DNA of 64,000 bases from Achromobacter sp. Marseille-Q4962 (lineage in GTDB: Bacteria > Pseudomonadota > Gammaproteobacteria > Burkholderiales > Burkholderiaceae_B): NCBI RefSeq assembly GCF_943737005.1, contig NZ_CALSFU010000013.1, positions 62,001-126,000 of the forward strand, written 5' to 3'. The notes beneath the pieces are model-generated. The model did no database searches. It had not been told where the DNA came from and saw only the letters and a list, made by a program, of their open reading frames with translations. The translations under genes and the position numbers were made by a program. Shown piece by piece: positions 17,590 through 26,161 of the stretch (positions within the stretch are counted from its first letter, which is position 1; each line of letters opens with the position of its first letter).

Positions 17590-17648
17590 TTATCCCCACT
17601 ATCTGTGGACAACCCTATGGAAAGGTCTGTAACAGGCCGGAAAAAGCC
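17590..17648. repeat. Intergenic repeat, copy B (TTATCCCC...TGTGGACAACCC element)
   Basis: TTATCCCCACTATC is followed by TGTGGACAACCC, GGAAAGGTC, TAACAG and AAAAAGCC, aligning with 10385-10442. A second TTATCCC lies just upstream at 17578-17584. It fills the 130-bp gap between the convergent oxidase and sirtuin genes. Confidence 0.7.
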
Positions 17649-17676
17649 TTGCCGGCCAAGCACTTGAACAAACCGC

Positions 17677-18522
17677 TCAAAAACCGGCCGCGTCTTCGTC
17701 GCCGAGCAGCGCGGCCAGCGCCGGGGCGCAGGGCTGTTCCACCTTCAGCGTGAGGAGCGCGTCGGCGCGGGTATGGCCCAGGTTGATGGCTGCGATGGGC
17801 AGGCCGGCGCGCGCGGCCGCGGCCACGAAGCGATAGCCCGAATACACCATGAGCGACGAGCCCGCCACCAGCACCGCGTCCGCGGCCTCCAGCGCGGCGT
17901 TGGCGCGCGCCACCCGCTCGCGCGGCACGGTTTCGCCGAAAAACACCACGTCGGGCTTGACCACGCCGCCACAGCGCGGACAGGGCGGAATGCCGAAAGC
18001 GGAAAAGTCCATGCCTTCGAGGTCGGCGTCGCCGTCGGGCGCGTCGGCGGCCTCCAGCGCCGACCAGCCGGGATTGAGCGCGTCCAGCGCGCACTGCCAG
18101 TCCTTCCGGCCGCCGCGCCAGTCGCAGCGCATGCAGCGCACCTCGTCCAGCCTGCCGTGCAGGTCGACCACGGCGCGGCTGCCGGCGGCTTCATGCAGGC
18201 CGTCCACGTTCTGCGTCACGAGCAACTGCACCCGCCCGTGGCGCTCCAGTTGCGCCAGCGCGCGGTGGGCGGCATTGGGACGGGCGTGGCCGAAGCGCCG
18301 CCAGCCCACCATGCTGCGGGCCCAGTAGCGCGCGCGGGCCAGGTCGTCGCCCATGAAGGTCTGCAGCGTGATGGGCGGCTTGCGCTTCCATTCGCCCTGG
18401 GCGTCGCGGTAATCGGGGATGCCCGAGTCGGTGCTGACGCCCGCGCCCGTCAGCACGAAGAGGCGCGGATGGCGGTCCACGAAGCCGCGCAGCGCGGCCA
18501 GGTCGGAAACCCGCGTGTCCAT
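17677..18522 (-). CDS. Sir2-family NAD-dependent deacetylase/deacylase (SIRT4-like)
   Basis: A 281-residue sirtuin that removes acyl groups from lysines using NAD+. Motifs: GAGVSTDSGIPDYRD (NAD binding), TQNVDGLHEAAG, the catalytic His in VDLHGRLDEVRC, a zinc site of CMRC and CPRC pairs, and VVFFGE. The segment GEWKRKPPITLQTF is typical of class II (SIRT4-like) bacterial sirtuins rather than CobB class III, so I leave out the symbol. It lies 7 bp downstream of the serine acetyltransferase on the same strand, suggesting co-transcription. Confidence 0.9.
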   Translation of the reverse strand: MDTRVSDLAALRGFVDRHPRLFVLTGAGVSTDSGIPDYRDAQGEWKRKPPITLQTFMGDDLARARYWARSMVGWRRFGHARPNAAHRALAQLERHGRVQLLVTQNVDGLHEAAGSRAVVDLHGRLDEVRCMRCDWRGGRKDWQCALDALNPGWSALEAADAPDGDADLEGMDFSAFGIPPCPRCGGVVKPDVVFFGETVPRERVARANAALEAADAVLVAGSSLMVYSGYRFVAAAARAGLPIAAINLGHTRADALLTLKVEQPCAPALAALLGDEDAAGF

Positions 18523-18529
18523 GCGCCGG

Positions 18530-19477
18530 TCAGCCGCCCAGCCCGCAATCGGGCATGTCGCTCACCAGGCTGGCCTGAGTGACGTTGCTGCCGGGCGGCA
18601 CGCTGCGCGTCAGCCACACGTTGCCGCCAATGGTGGACCCCTTGCCGATGGTGATGCGTCCCAGGATGGTGGCGCCCGCGTAGATCACCACGTCGTCCTC
18701 GATGAGCGGGTGGCGCGGCAGGCCCTTCTTGAGCTCGCCGTTCTCGCCCGGCGGGAAGCGCTTGGCCCCCAGCGTGACCATCTGGTAGAGCCGCACGCGG
18801 TCGCCGATGATGGCCGTTTCCCCGATGACCACGCCGGTGCCGTGGTCGATGAAGAAGCTGCGGCCGATGGTGGCGCCGGGATGGATGTCGATGCCGGTGT
18901 CGGCGTGCGCGATTTCGGCCACGATGCGCGCCAGCATGGGCACGCCCAGGCGGTACAGCACGTTGGCCAGGCGGTGGTGGATCATGGCATGCACGCCGGG
19001 GTAGCAGAGCAGCACCTCGTCCACGCTCTGCGCCGCCGGGTCGCCCTGGTAGGCGGCCAGCACATCCAGGTCCAGGGCCTCGCGCACGCGCGGCAGCTCG
19101 GCGCCAAAGCGGCGCACCAGCTCGATGGCGCGCTCGCGCGTGGCGGCCTCGGGCTCGGGATTGTCGCGCGCCACGTACTGCAGCTCCAGACAGACCTGCT
19201 GCAACAGCGCGTCCAGCGCCGCGCCGATGGTGTGGCCCACGTAGAAGTCCTCGACCTCTTCGCGCAGGTCGATGGGGCCCAGCCGCATGGGAAACAGCGC
19301 CCCGCGCAGGTCGTTGACGATCTGGCGCAGGCTTTCGCGGGACGGGAACTCGCGCACGCCGGCATGCTCTCGCAGGCGGCCGCGGGCGCCCCGCCACGCG
19401 ATGCGCGCGCTGTGCAGCCGGGAAACGATGCTGTCCAGGTTCCAGTGGGCGGCCGGGAGCTTGGACGGCCCGTTCAT
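18530..19477 (-). CDS. Serine O-acetyltransferase (EpsC/CysE type)
   Basis: A 315-residue left-handed beta-helix acetyltransferase that makes O-acetylserine for cysteine synthesis. Hexapeptide-repeat region: GIDIHPGATIGRSFFIDHG, GVVIGETAIIGDRV and AGATILGRITIGKGSTIGG, with the catalytic His/Asp in IDHGTGVVIGE. It has a long alpha-helical N-terminal part (about 170 residues), as in EpsC-type enzymes. SD AGGAG is 9 bp before the ATG. It is followed after 7 bp by the sirtuin gene. The name EpsC does not by itself link it to the adjacent exopolysaccharide genes. Confidence 0.92.
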   Translation of the reverse strand: MNGPSKLPAAHWNLDSIVSRLHSARIAWRGARGRLREHAGVREFPSRESLRQIVNDLRGALFPMRLGPIDLREEVEDFYVGHTIGAALDALLQQVCLELQYVARDNPEPEAATRERAIELVRRFGAELPRVREALDLDVLAAYQGDPAAQSVDEVLLCYPGVHAMIHHRLANVLYRLGVPMLARIVAEIAHADTGIDIHPGATIGRSFFIDHGTGVVIGETAIIGDRVRLYQMVTLGAKRFPPGENGELKKGLPRHPLIEDDVVIYAGATILGRITIGKGSTIGGNVWLTRSVPPGSNVTQASLVSDMPDCGLGG

Positions 19478-19659
19478 CGCGCCCGCTCCTGGCGTGCGCC
19501 GGCCGGGCCGGAGTGGAATTGCGGTTCAGACATGGTAGTGCCTCGTTGACGGATACGGGCCGGGCGGACGGGAAGCCGCCCCGGCCCCAAAAGCCATAAG
19601 TACGTCAACTGTAACCGCTCCGGAGGGGCCGCCGGTATGCGTCCGACACGCCGCCGGGG

Positions 19660-20712
19660 TTATGGGGCCGGGCCGTCCTCGTCGTAGCCCTGCGGATTGC
19701 TGCGCTGCCAGCGCCAGCCGTCGGCGCACATGGATTCCACCCCTCGGGTGCTGCGCCAGCCCAGCATGCGCCGCGCCAGCGACGGGTCCGCCCACATCCG
19801 CTCCACGTCGCCGGGCCGCCGGGCCTGCACCTGCAGAGGAATGCGCAGCGCGTTCACGCGCTCGAAGGCGCCCACAAGCTCCAGCACGCTGGTGCCGCGC
19901 CCCGTGCCCAGGTTCAGCGCCACGAAGCCCGCGTTGGCGCAGGCATAGGCCAGCGCGCGCACGTGGCCCTCGGCCAGGTCCATGACGTGCAGGTAGTCCC
20001 GCACGCCGGTGCCGTCCGGCGTGCCGTAGTCGTTGCCGAATACGCGCAGATACGGCTGGCGGCCCACCGCCACCTGGGTGATGTAGGGAAAGAGATTGTT
20101 GGGCACGTCGCGCGGACTTTCGCCGATCAGGCCGCTGGGATGCGCACCGATGGGGTTGAAGTAGCGCAGCGTCACCGCGCCGAAATCCGGGTCGGCCGCG
20201 CACAGGTCCTGCAGCGCCTGCTCCACCATGAGCTTGGTGCGGCCGTAGGGATTGGCGGGCGCCACGGGATGCGACTCGGTGAACGGCAGCTCCTGCGGCT
20301 CGCCGTAGACCGTGGCGGAGGAGCTGAACACCAGCCGGCGCACGCCCGCCCCGCGCATGGCGCGCAGCAGCGCGAGCGAACCCGCCACGTTGTTCTCGTA
20401 ATACTTGAGCGGATCGGCCACCGATTCGCCCACGGCCTTGCTGCCCGCCAGGTGCAGCACCGCCCGCACCGGCTCGCCGCGCGCCGCCGCGTCGGCGAAC
20501 ACCTCGTCCAGCAGCCCCGGCTGCCGGATGTCGCCCCGCACGAAGGGAATCTCCGCCCCGCACAGGCGCTCGACGCGCGACAGCGCCGCGGGGCAGCTGT
20601 TGCTGAAATCGTCGATCACCAGCGGGCGCATGCCGGCGGCCGCCATGGCCACCAGCGTGTGGGTGCCGATGTAGCCGGCGCCTCCCGTCACCAGCACATG
20701 GGTGCGGTCCAT
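19660..20712 (-). CDS. galE: UDP-glucose 4-epimerase
   Basis: A 350-residue extended short-chain dehydrogenase that interconverts UDP-glucose and UDP-galactose. VTGGAGYIGTHT is the NAD site, SSSATVYGE carries the active-site serine region, and PYGRTKLMVEQ gives the YxxxK catalytic pair. Length is near E. coli GalE (338). The ATG at 20712 is the first residue of the conserved N-terminus (MDRTHVLVTGG). It starts 11 bp after pgi and is the last gene of the minus-strand exopolysaccharide-precursor operon; UDP-galactose is a normal building block of colanic-acid-like polymers. Confidence 0.94.
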   Translation of the reverse strand: MDRTHVLVTGGAGYIGTHTLVAMAAAGMRPLVIDDFSNSCPAALSRVERLCGAEIPFVRGDIRQPGLLDEVFADAAARGEPVRAVLHLAGSKAVGESVADPLKYYENNVAGSLALLRAMRGAGVRRLVFSSSATVYGEPQELPFTESHPVAPANPYGRTKLMVEQALQDLCAADPDFGAVTLRYFNPIGAHPSGLIGESPRDVPNNLFPYITQVAVGRQPYLRVFGNDYGTPDGTGVRDYLHVMDLAEGHVRALAYACANAGFVALNLGTGRGTSVLELVGAFERVNALRIPLQVQARRPGDVERMWADPSLARRMLGWRSTRGVESMCADGWRWQRSNPQGYDEDGPAP

Positions 20713-20723
20713 GGCGCGCCCCG

Positions 20724-22391
20724 TCAGAGATGGGCGGCCACGCCCGGCAGCCCCGCATGGCGCGGGCGCGGCGCCTGCGCATGGCTGCGGTAGCGGTCGA
20801 TCCAGTACGAGGTGGAGGCGTCGTGGCCCCAGTCCACCAGCCCCGCTGACACCGGCACGGCCAGCTCGCGCTCGATGCCGGTGGCCAGGCGCTTGCCCAG
20901 CTCCACGCCCCACTGGTCGAACGGATTAATGCCCCATACCACGCTCTGCACGAAGACCTTGTGCTCGTAGAGCGCCAGCAGCGCGCCCAGCGAGCGCGGG
21001 TCGAGCTGGCGCATCACCACCAGGGTGGAGGGCCGTCCGCCCGGGTGCACCATGTGCCGCGCCAGGCTGAGCGCGCGCTCGCGGTCGTCGATGTGGGCCA
21101 CGTCCAGCAGCGCCTGCTCCAGGCTCTTGCCGCGCAGCAGCGCCTGGCGCTGGGCCAGGCAGTTCGCCAGCAGCATGCGGTGCGCGTCGGGGCTGCCCGG
21201 ATGGCCCTGGAGACTGGCGATGAAATCGACCGGCGCCCCGTCCTCGCTCTGGTGCAGCCACTGGAAGAAAGTGTGCTGTCCGTCGGTGCCCGGCATGCCC
21301 CAGATGATGGGCGCGGTGGGCACGCCCACGGGCTGTCCGTCGCCGGCCACGCGCTTGCCCAGCGATTCCATTTCGAGCTGCTGCAGATAGGTGACCAGGT
21401 GCAGCAGCCGCGCGCTGTAGGCGGCGATGTTGAGCGAGTTGTGGCCCTTGACGCTGCAATTGACCAGCCCGGCCAGCGCGAGCTGCACGGGCGCGTTGGC
21501 GCCGACGGGCGCCTGGCGGAAATGCTGGTCCATGGCTTCGGCGCCCGCGCGCATGCCGATCAGCACCTCGGCGCCCACGGTGAGCGCAATGGACAGCCCC
21601 GCCACCGACCACACGGAATACCGGCCGCCCACCCAGTCGCACATCTTGAAGACCTGGCTGCCCGGCACGCCCAGCGCGCGCGCGGCCGACGGATTGGCGG
21701 TGACGGCGGCCAGCTGCGCGCTGGCGTCCCTCACGCCGCCGTTGCGCAGCCAGGCGATGGCGGCGCGGGCGTTGTGCAGGGTTTCCGCCGTGGTAAAGGA
21801 CTTGGACGAAATCACCACCAGGCAGCGCCGCGCGTCCAGCCCCGCCACCGCGTCGTGCAGCGAATGGCCGTCAATGTTGGACACGAAGCGGATCTGCCGG
21901 CGCTGGGCCGGCCCGCCGAAAGCCTGCACCGCGAGCCGGGGCCCCCAGTCGCTGCCGCCGATGCCGATGTGCAGCACGCTGGAATAGTCGCCCGCCTTGT
22001 CCAGCGCCCGCACATAGTCGAGCATGCGGGCGTACTCGCGCACGGACTCCGAGTCCTGGCCGTCGGGCGCTTCGCGCGTGCGGCCGGCGCGCAGCGCCGT
22101 GTGCCAGGCGGGCTTGCCCTCGGTCCAGTTGACCGGCCCGCCCTCGAACAGCGCATCGCGAGCCGCGGCCAGCCCGCGCGCCTCGAGCAGCGCCCGCCCG
22201 GCCTCCTCCAGCGCCGGCGACTGCCATTGCATGGTCAGGTCCACGCACAGGCCCGCCGCCTCTATCGTCTTCAGCGCGCCGGCGTCCAGGCGGGCCGCGT
22301 CCGCGGCCCGCGCGAACGCCTGCCATTGCGGGCTGTCCGCCAGGCTGGAGCCGGCTCCCGGCGCCGCTGTCCCATTATTGGCCTTACCCAT
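20724..22391 (-). CDS. pgi: Glucose-6-phosphate isomerase
   Basis: A 555-residue cytosolic enzyme converting glucose 6-phosphate and fructose 6-phosphate. Family patterns: IGIGGSDWGPRL, VVISSKSFTTAETL, DWVGGRYSVWSVAGL, and VWGINPFDQWGVELGK near the C-terminus (the PGI signature). The ATG at 22391 (MGKANNGTAAP) has AAGGAGC upstream; a longer frame exists but would overlap the phosphomutase gene. Its place between the phosphomutase and galE ties hexose-phosphate supply to polysaccharide synthesis: fructose 6-phosphate feeds GDP-mannose and GDP-fucose, glucose 6-phosphate feeds UDP-glucose. Confidence 0.95.
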   Translation of the reverse strand: MGKANNGTAAPGAGSSLADSPQWQAFARAADAARLDAGALKTIEAAGLCVDLTMQWQSPALEEAGRALLEARGLAAARDALFEGGPVNWTEGKPAWHTALRAGRTREAPDGQDSESVREYARMLDYVRALDKAGDYSSVLHIGIGGSDWGPRLAVQAFGGPAQRRQIRFVSNIDGHSLHDAVAGLDARRCLVVISSKSFTTAETLHNARAAIAWLRNGGVRDASAQLAAVTANPSAARALGVPGSQVFKMCDWVGGRYSVWSVAGLSIALTVGAEVLIGMRAGAEAMDQHFRQAPVGANAPVQLALAGLVNCSVKGHNSLNIAAYSARLLHLVTYLQQLEMESLGKRVAGDGQPVGVPTAPIIWGMPGTDGQHTFFQWLHQSEDGAPVDFIASLQGHPGSPDAHRMLLANCLAQRQALLRGKSLEQALLDVAHIDDRERALSLARHMVHPGGRPSTLVVMRQLDPRSLGALLALYEHKVFVQSVVWGINPFDQWGVELGKRLATGIERELAVPVSAGLVDWGHDASTSYWIDRYRSHAQAPRPRHAGLPGVAAHL

Positions 22392-22404
22392 CGCGTGATG
22401 CTCC

Positions 22405-23808
22405 TTAAAACGGTAAACGAACATGAGGCGCAACGCGGCGCAGCGCATTGCGGAAGTCCTCTTCGATACGGGCCAGCGCGGCCACGGTGTCTCCTTCGAA
22501 ACGCAGCACCACCGAAGAAGTGGTGTTGGACGGCCGGGCCAGCCCGAAGCCGTCGGCATAGTCCACCCTCACCCCGTCCAGGTCGTTGATCGACACAGCG
22601 CCGGGGAACTCCCCCTGCGCGCGCAAGGCGTCGACCAGGGCGAACTGCTCGCCCTCGGCGGTTTCCAGCTTGATCTCCGGCGTGGCGCAGGATTGCGGCA
22701 GCTGCTCCAGCAGCGTGGAGGGGTGCGGCGCGGCCGAGACGATCTCCAGCAGGCGCGCGGCCGCGTACAGGCCGTCGTCGAAGCCGTACCAGCGCTCCTT
22801 GAAGAACATGTGCCCGCTCATCTCGCCGGCCAGCAGCGCGCCGGTTTCGCGCATGCGCGCCTTGACCAGCGAATGGCCCGTGCGGCACATGGTGGCGCGC
22901 CCGCCCGCCTCTTCCACCGCGCGCGCCACGTGCCGGCTGCACTTCACGTCGTACAGGATCTCGGCGCCCGGATTGCGCGCGAGCACGTCGCGGGCGAAGA
23001 GGATGAGCTGGCGGTCGGGCCAGATGATCTGGCCCGACTTGGTGACCACGCCCAGGCGGTCGCCGTCGCCGTCGAATGCCAGCCCGACTTCGCAATCGGA
23101 ATAGCGCAGGCAGTAGATGAGATCCTGCAGGTTGTGGGGATCGGCGGGGTCCGGGGCGTGCCCCGGAAACGCGCCGTCCACTTCGCAGAACAGTTCGGTG
23201 ACTTCGCAGCCCAGCGCGCGGAACAGCGCCGGGGCGACCGCGCCCGCCACGCCGCTGCCGCAGTCGATGGCCACCTTCATGGGACGCGCCAGGCGGATGT
23301 CGCCCAGGATGCGCGCCACATAGCAGGGCTGGATCTGCATCTGCGTGCGGCCGCCCGGCACGGCGGCGGCCTCCGCCGGCGCCAGCATGGCGTCGCGCAG
23401 CGCCTTGATGCCCTCGCCATACAGCGCGGCGCCTTCCATCACGATCTTGAAGCCGTTGTGGACGGGCGAATTGTGGCTGCCCGTGACGGCGATGCCCGTG
23501 CCCGTGTCCATGAGCCACGTGGCGAAATACATCATGGGCGTGGTGGACATGCCGATGTCGATCACGTGCACGCCCGCGGCCCGCAGGCCGGCCTGCAGCG
23601 CGGCGGAAAGCTCCACGCTGCTGGCCCTGCCGTCGCGCCCCACCACGATGGCGCGCACACCCTGCTCCAGCGCCCGCGCACCGGCCGCCAGGCCCAGGCC
23701 GTGCGCGAAGCGCGCGTCGATTTCGTCCGGTACTGTTCCCCTGATGTCGTATGCCTTGAATACCGTATCCCGAATTTGCGGGTTCTCCCAGCCAAACGTC
23801 CCGTGCAT
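22405..23808 (-). CDS. Phosphomannomutase/phosphoglucomutase
   Basis: A 467-residue alpha-D-phosphohexomutase, AlgC/ManB-like. The phosphoserine loop is TGSHNSP (about residue 107), the metal loop DGDGDRLG (about residue 245), the sugar-binding loop GEMSGHMFF, and the phosphate-binding loop RPSNTTS at the C-terminus. It should produce mannose 1-phosphate for ManC and possibly glucose 1-phosphate for UDP-glucose, completing the GDP-fucose pathway split between the two divergent operons. GGAGAAGC precedes the ATG. It lies between wzc and pgi. Confidence 0.93.
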   Translation of the reverse strand: MHGTFGWENPQIRDTVFKAYDIRGTVPDEIDARFAHGLGLAAGARALEQGVRAIVVGRDGRASSVELSAALQAGLRAAGVHVIDIGMSTTPMMYFATWLMDTGTGIAVTGSHNSPVHNGFKIVMEGAALYGEGIKALRDAMLAPAEAAAVPGGRTQMQIQPCYVARILGDIRLARPMKVAIDCGSGVAGAVAPALFRALGCEVTELFCEVDGAFPGHAPDPADPHNLQDLIYCLRYSDCEVGLAFDGDGDRLGVVTKSGQIIWPDRQLILFARDVLARNPGAEILYDVKCSRHVARAVEEAGGRATMCRTGHSLVKARMRETGALLAGEMSGHMFFKERWYGFDDGLYAAARLLEIVSAAPHPSTLLEQLPQSCATPEIKLETAEGEQFALVDALRAQGEFPGAVSINDLDGVRVDYADGFGLARPSNTTSSVVLRFEGDTVAALARIEEDFRNALRRVAPHVRLPF

Positions 23809-23838
23809 GCCAGCTTCTCCAGGTGGCGGTGGTTGTCG

Positions 23839-26100
23839 TTATTTGGAACCCGTCTGCTTGAAATCTCCGTAGTAGGCCGCGCGGGAATAGCGGTAGCCGC
23901 CGTACTTGGACCGGAAGTTGAACCGCTCCGGCAGCAGCTTGAGCCCATTGAACAGCACGCCGTCCACCGGCGCGCCGGCCTGGATGAGCCGCTTGGCGGT
24001 TTCGCGGATCTCGCCCACCGTGTTCATGCCCGATCGCACCACCACCATGACGGCCGCCGCGTGCGTGCCGACCACGGCCGCATCGGGCGAGGACAGCACG
24101 GGCGCGGTGTCCAGGATGACCATGTCGTACTGGGTGGACAGCTCGCGCAGGGTTTCGCCGAACACGGGCGAGGCCATCAGCTCCGAGGGATCGAAGGTGA
24201 CCGCGCCGGTGGAAATGAAGTCCACGCCCTCGGCCACGCTGTGGCGGCGCACCTGCGCCAGCGGCACGGTGCCCGTCAGCACCTCGAACAAGCCGTCTTC
24301 CTTGGGCACGCCGAAATACTTGTGGAGCTGGCCCTTGCGGAAATCAGCGTCGATCAGCAGCACGCGCTTGCCCACGCCGCCCTGGATGAAGGCGAAGTTG
24401 GCCGACAGGAACGACTTGCCCACTCCCGCCACGGGCCCGGTGAACATGACCATGTTGTTGGCCGAGTGGCGCAGCGACGCCTGCAGCACGTTGCGGAAAG
24501 ACCGCAGGCTTTCGATGGGCGGCGAGCTGCCCTCGCTTTGCGCCAGCAGCGCGGGCACCGAGGCGTTCTTGCGGCGGCTGCGCTTCCAGAGCCTGTCCTG
24601 CACGTCGCTGTAGGGAATGGCGGCCAGCACGGGCAGGCCGGTATGGCGCTCCACGTCCTCGGGTTCGGACAGCCCGCCGAACAGCGCGTTGCGGACGAAG
24701 GCGCACAGCACGCCGAAGATCAGGCCGATGGCCGTGGCCACGGCGATGATGATGGCGGCCTTGGGACGCACGGGCTTGTCGGGTTCGACGGCCGCATCGA
24801 CGATGCGCACGTTGCCGATCTTGCCGGCGCGGATCAGACGCAGTTGCTGGGCGTTGTTGAGCAGCGCGGTATACAGCTCGGTGTTGACGCGCACGTCGCG
24901 CACCAGGCGCACCACATCCTGCTCCAGGTCGGGCAGCTGCTTGATGTTGCCGCCGATGCGATTCACGTCGCCCGTCAGCGAGGCGATCTGGCGGTCGATG
25001 GCCACGATGCTCGGGTGGCTGGGCGAGAAGCGGGTGATGAGCTCCTGCCGCTTGGCGCGCAATTCCATGACCTTGGTCTGGGCGTCCACCGACTGCGCCA
25101 GGATCAGCTTGGCTTCCTCGCTGAGATCGATGGTGCCGCGCTTGTTGCGCAGGGCGTTGTACTTGGTTTCGGCCGCGTCCAGCTCGCTCTTGAGCTTGGG
25201 CAACTGCTGCTCCAGGAAACCGAGCGACTTCTCAGCCTGCGCCGCCTTGCGGTTGACGTTCTGCTGCACGTATTCCTGGCCGATCTCGTTCAGGATGGCG
25301 GTGGTGAGCGCCGGGTCGTTGCCCTCCAGCGTCACGCCGATCACGCCCGAGGCGCGGCCGCGTTCGAAGATGCCCAGATGCGACTGCACGTCCTCGATGG
25401 CGGCCAGGCGCGAGGTGCGCGACACCACGAATTCGGTGCCCGGACGGCCCGAGATGGCGTCCACGTGCACGTCCAGCGCGCCGCCGCCCGGCAGCAGGAA
25501 ATGCTCGGGCTTGCCTACCGTGCCCTTGAAGGTGGCGCCGGTGATCTTGTCGTTCAGCGTGTAGCGGCCCTCGCCCAGGGTCGTGATGCGAAAGGGCTTG
25601 CCCAGCCATTCGTTGGGCACGTCGAGCTGCGAGACGGAAATGGATTCGCCGCCCCAGGCATAGCCGCCATGCGGCAGGCTGGCCAGGAAGGGCAGGCTTT
25701 CGTGGCGGCGCGCCAGCCATTCGCCCACCACGGGGAAATACCGCGGCTTGGCGTGGATGTACAGCAGGAACTTGTCCACGGCGGGGCCGACCACCATGCG
25801 CGAGCGCAACACCTCCATCTCGCCCGAGGTTTCCGCCTTGGTGTCGAATATGGCGGAGACGTCGCCGAGCAGGCTGCGCGCCTGGCCGTTGGGCTGCTCT
25901 TCCTCCACCTGCACGATGATGTCGGCCGAATAGACGGGCGGCGTCACCATGATGTAGATCGCCGCCCCCAGGAAGGCCAGCATGGTGAAGGCAATGATCA
26001 GCCAGCGGTTCGTGAAGATCGCGTCGACGTGCGACGTCAGCGGCGTCTCCTGCTGGCGCGCCGGGACGGGCGGCTCAAAGGATTCGATAGGCAACGACAT
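23839..26100 (-). CDS. wzc: Exopolysaccharide co-polymerase/tyrosine autokinase (Wzc-like)
   Basis: A 753-residue inner-membrane BY-kinase. Order: short cytoplasmic N-terminus, first membrane segment (about residues 32-54), Wzz-type periplasmic domain with long coiled-coil region, second membrane segment (about 440-465, AAIIIAVATAIGLIFGVLCAF), then the kinase: Walker A GPVAGVGKSFLSANFA, Walker A' LLIDADFRKGQ, Walker B MVILDTAPVLSS. The C-terminus carries a tyrosine cluster (YGGYRYSRAAYYGDF), the autophosphorylation tail. It controls chain length and export together with Wza. No Wzb-type low-molecular-weight phosphatase is encoded beside it, which is unusual. Confidence 0.95.
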   Translation of the reverse strand: MSLPIESFEPPVPARQQETPLTSHVDAIFTNRWLIIAFTMLAFLGAAIYIMVTPPVYSADIIVQVEEEQPNGQARSLLGDVSAIFDTKAETSGEMEVLRSRMVVGPAVDKFLLYIHAKPRYFPVVGEWLARRHESLPFLASLPHGGYAWGGESISVSQLDVPNEWLGKPFRITTLGEGRYTLNDKITGATFKGTVGKPEHFLLPGGGALDVHVDAISGRPGTEFVVSRTSRLAAIEDVQSHLGIFERGRASGVIGVTLEGNDPALTTAILNEIGQEYVQQNVNRKAAQAEKSLGFLEQQLPKLKSELDAAETKYNALRNKRGTIDLSEEAKLILAQSVDAQTKVMELRAKRQELITRFSPSHPSIVAIDRQIASLTGDVNRIGGNIKQLPDLEQDVVRLVRDVRVNTELYTALLNNAQQLRLIRAGKIGNVRIVDAAVEPDKPVRPKAAIIIAVATAIGLIFGVLCAFVRNALFGGLSEPEDVERHTGLPVLAAIPYSDVQDRLWKRSRRKNASVPALLAQSEGSSPPIESLRSFRNVLQASLRHSANNMVMFTGPVAGVGKSFLSANFAFIQGGVGKRVLLIDADFRKGQLHKYFGVPKEDGLFEVLTGTVPLAQVRRHSVAEGVDFISTGAVTFDPSELMASPVFGETLRELSTQYDMVILDTAPVLSSPDAAVVGTHAAAVMVVVRSGMNTVGEIRETAKRLIQAGAPVDGVLFNGLKLLPERFNFRSKYGGYRYSRAAYYGDFKQTGSK

Positions 26101-26161
26101 GCAGCTCTCCAGTAGGGGACGCCGCGCCGCGGCGCCCCCAAAGGCAAGGGAAGGATCGGTA

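Noticed and set aside
10385-17648. DnaA-box-like motifs as a replication origin
   Set aside because: Only single imperfect pairs per site, no AT-rich unwinding element, and no dnaA/dnaN/gyrB genes nearby.
18530-19477. EpsC-type serine acetyltransferase as a member of the exopolysaccharide pathway
   Set aside because: The name is historical; the hexapeptide pattern and N-terminal helical domain are those of cysteine biosynthesis enzymes, and it is separated from galE by 182 bp.
22423-26115. A 1230-codon open frame antisense to the phosphomutase and wzc
   Set aside because: Shadow of genes with clear catalytic motifs on the minus strand; composition is typical antisense.
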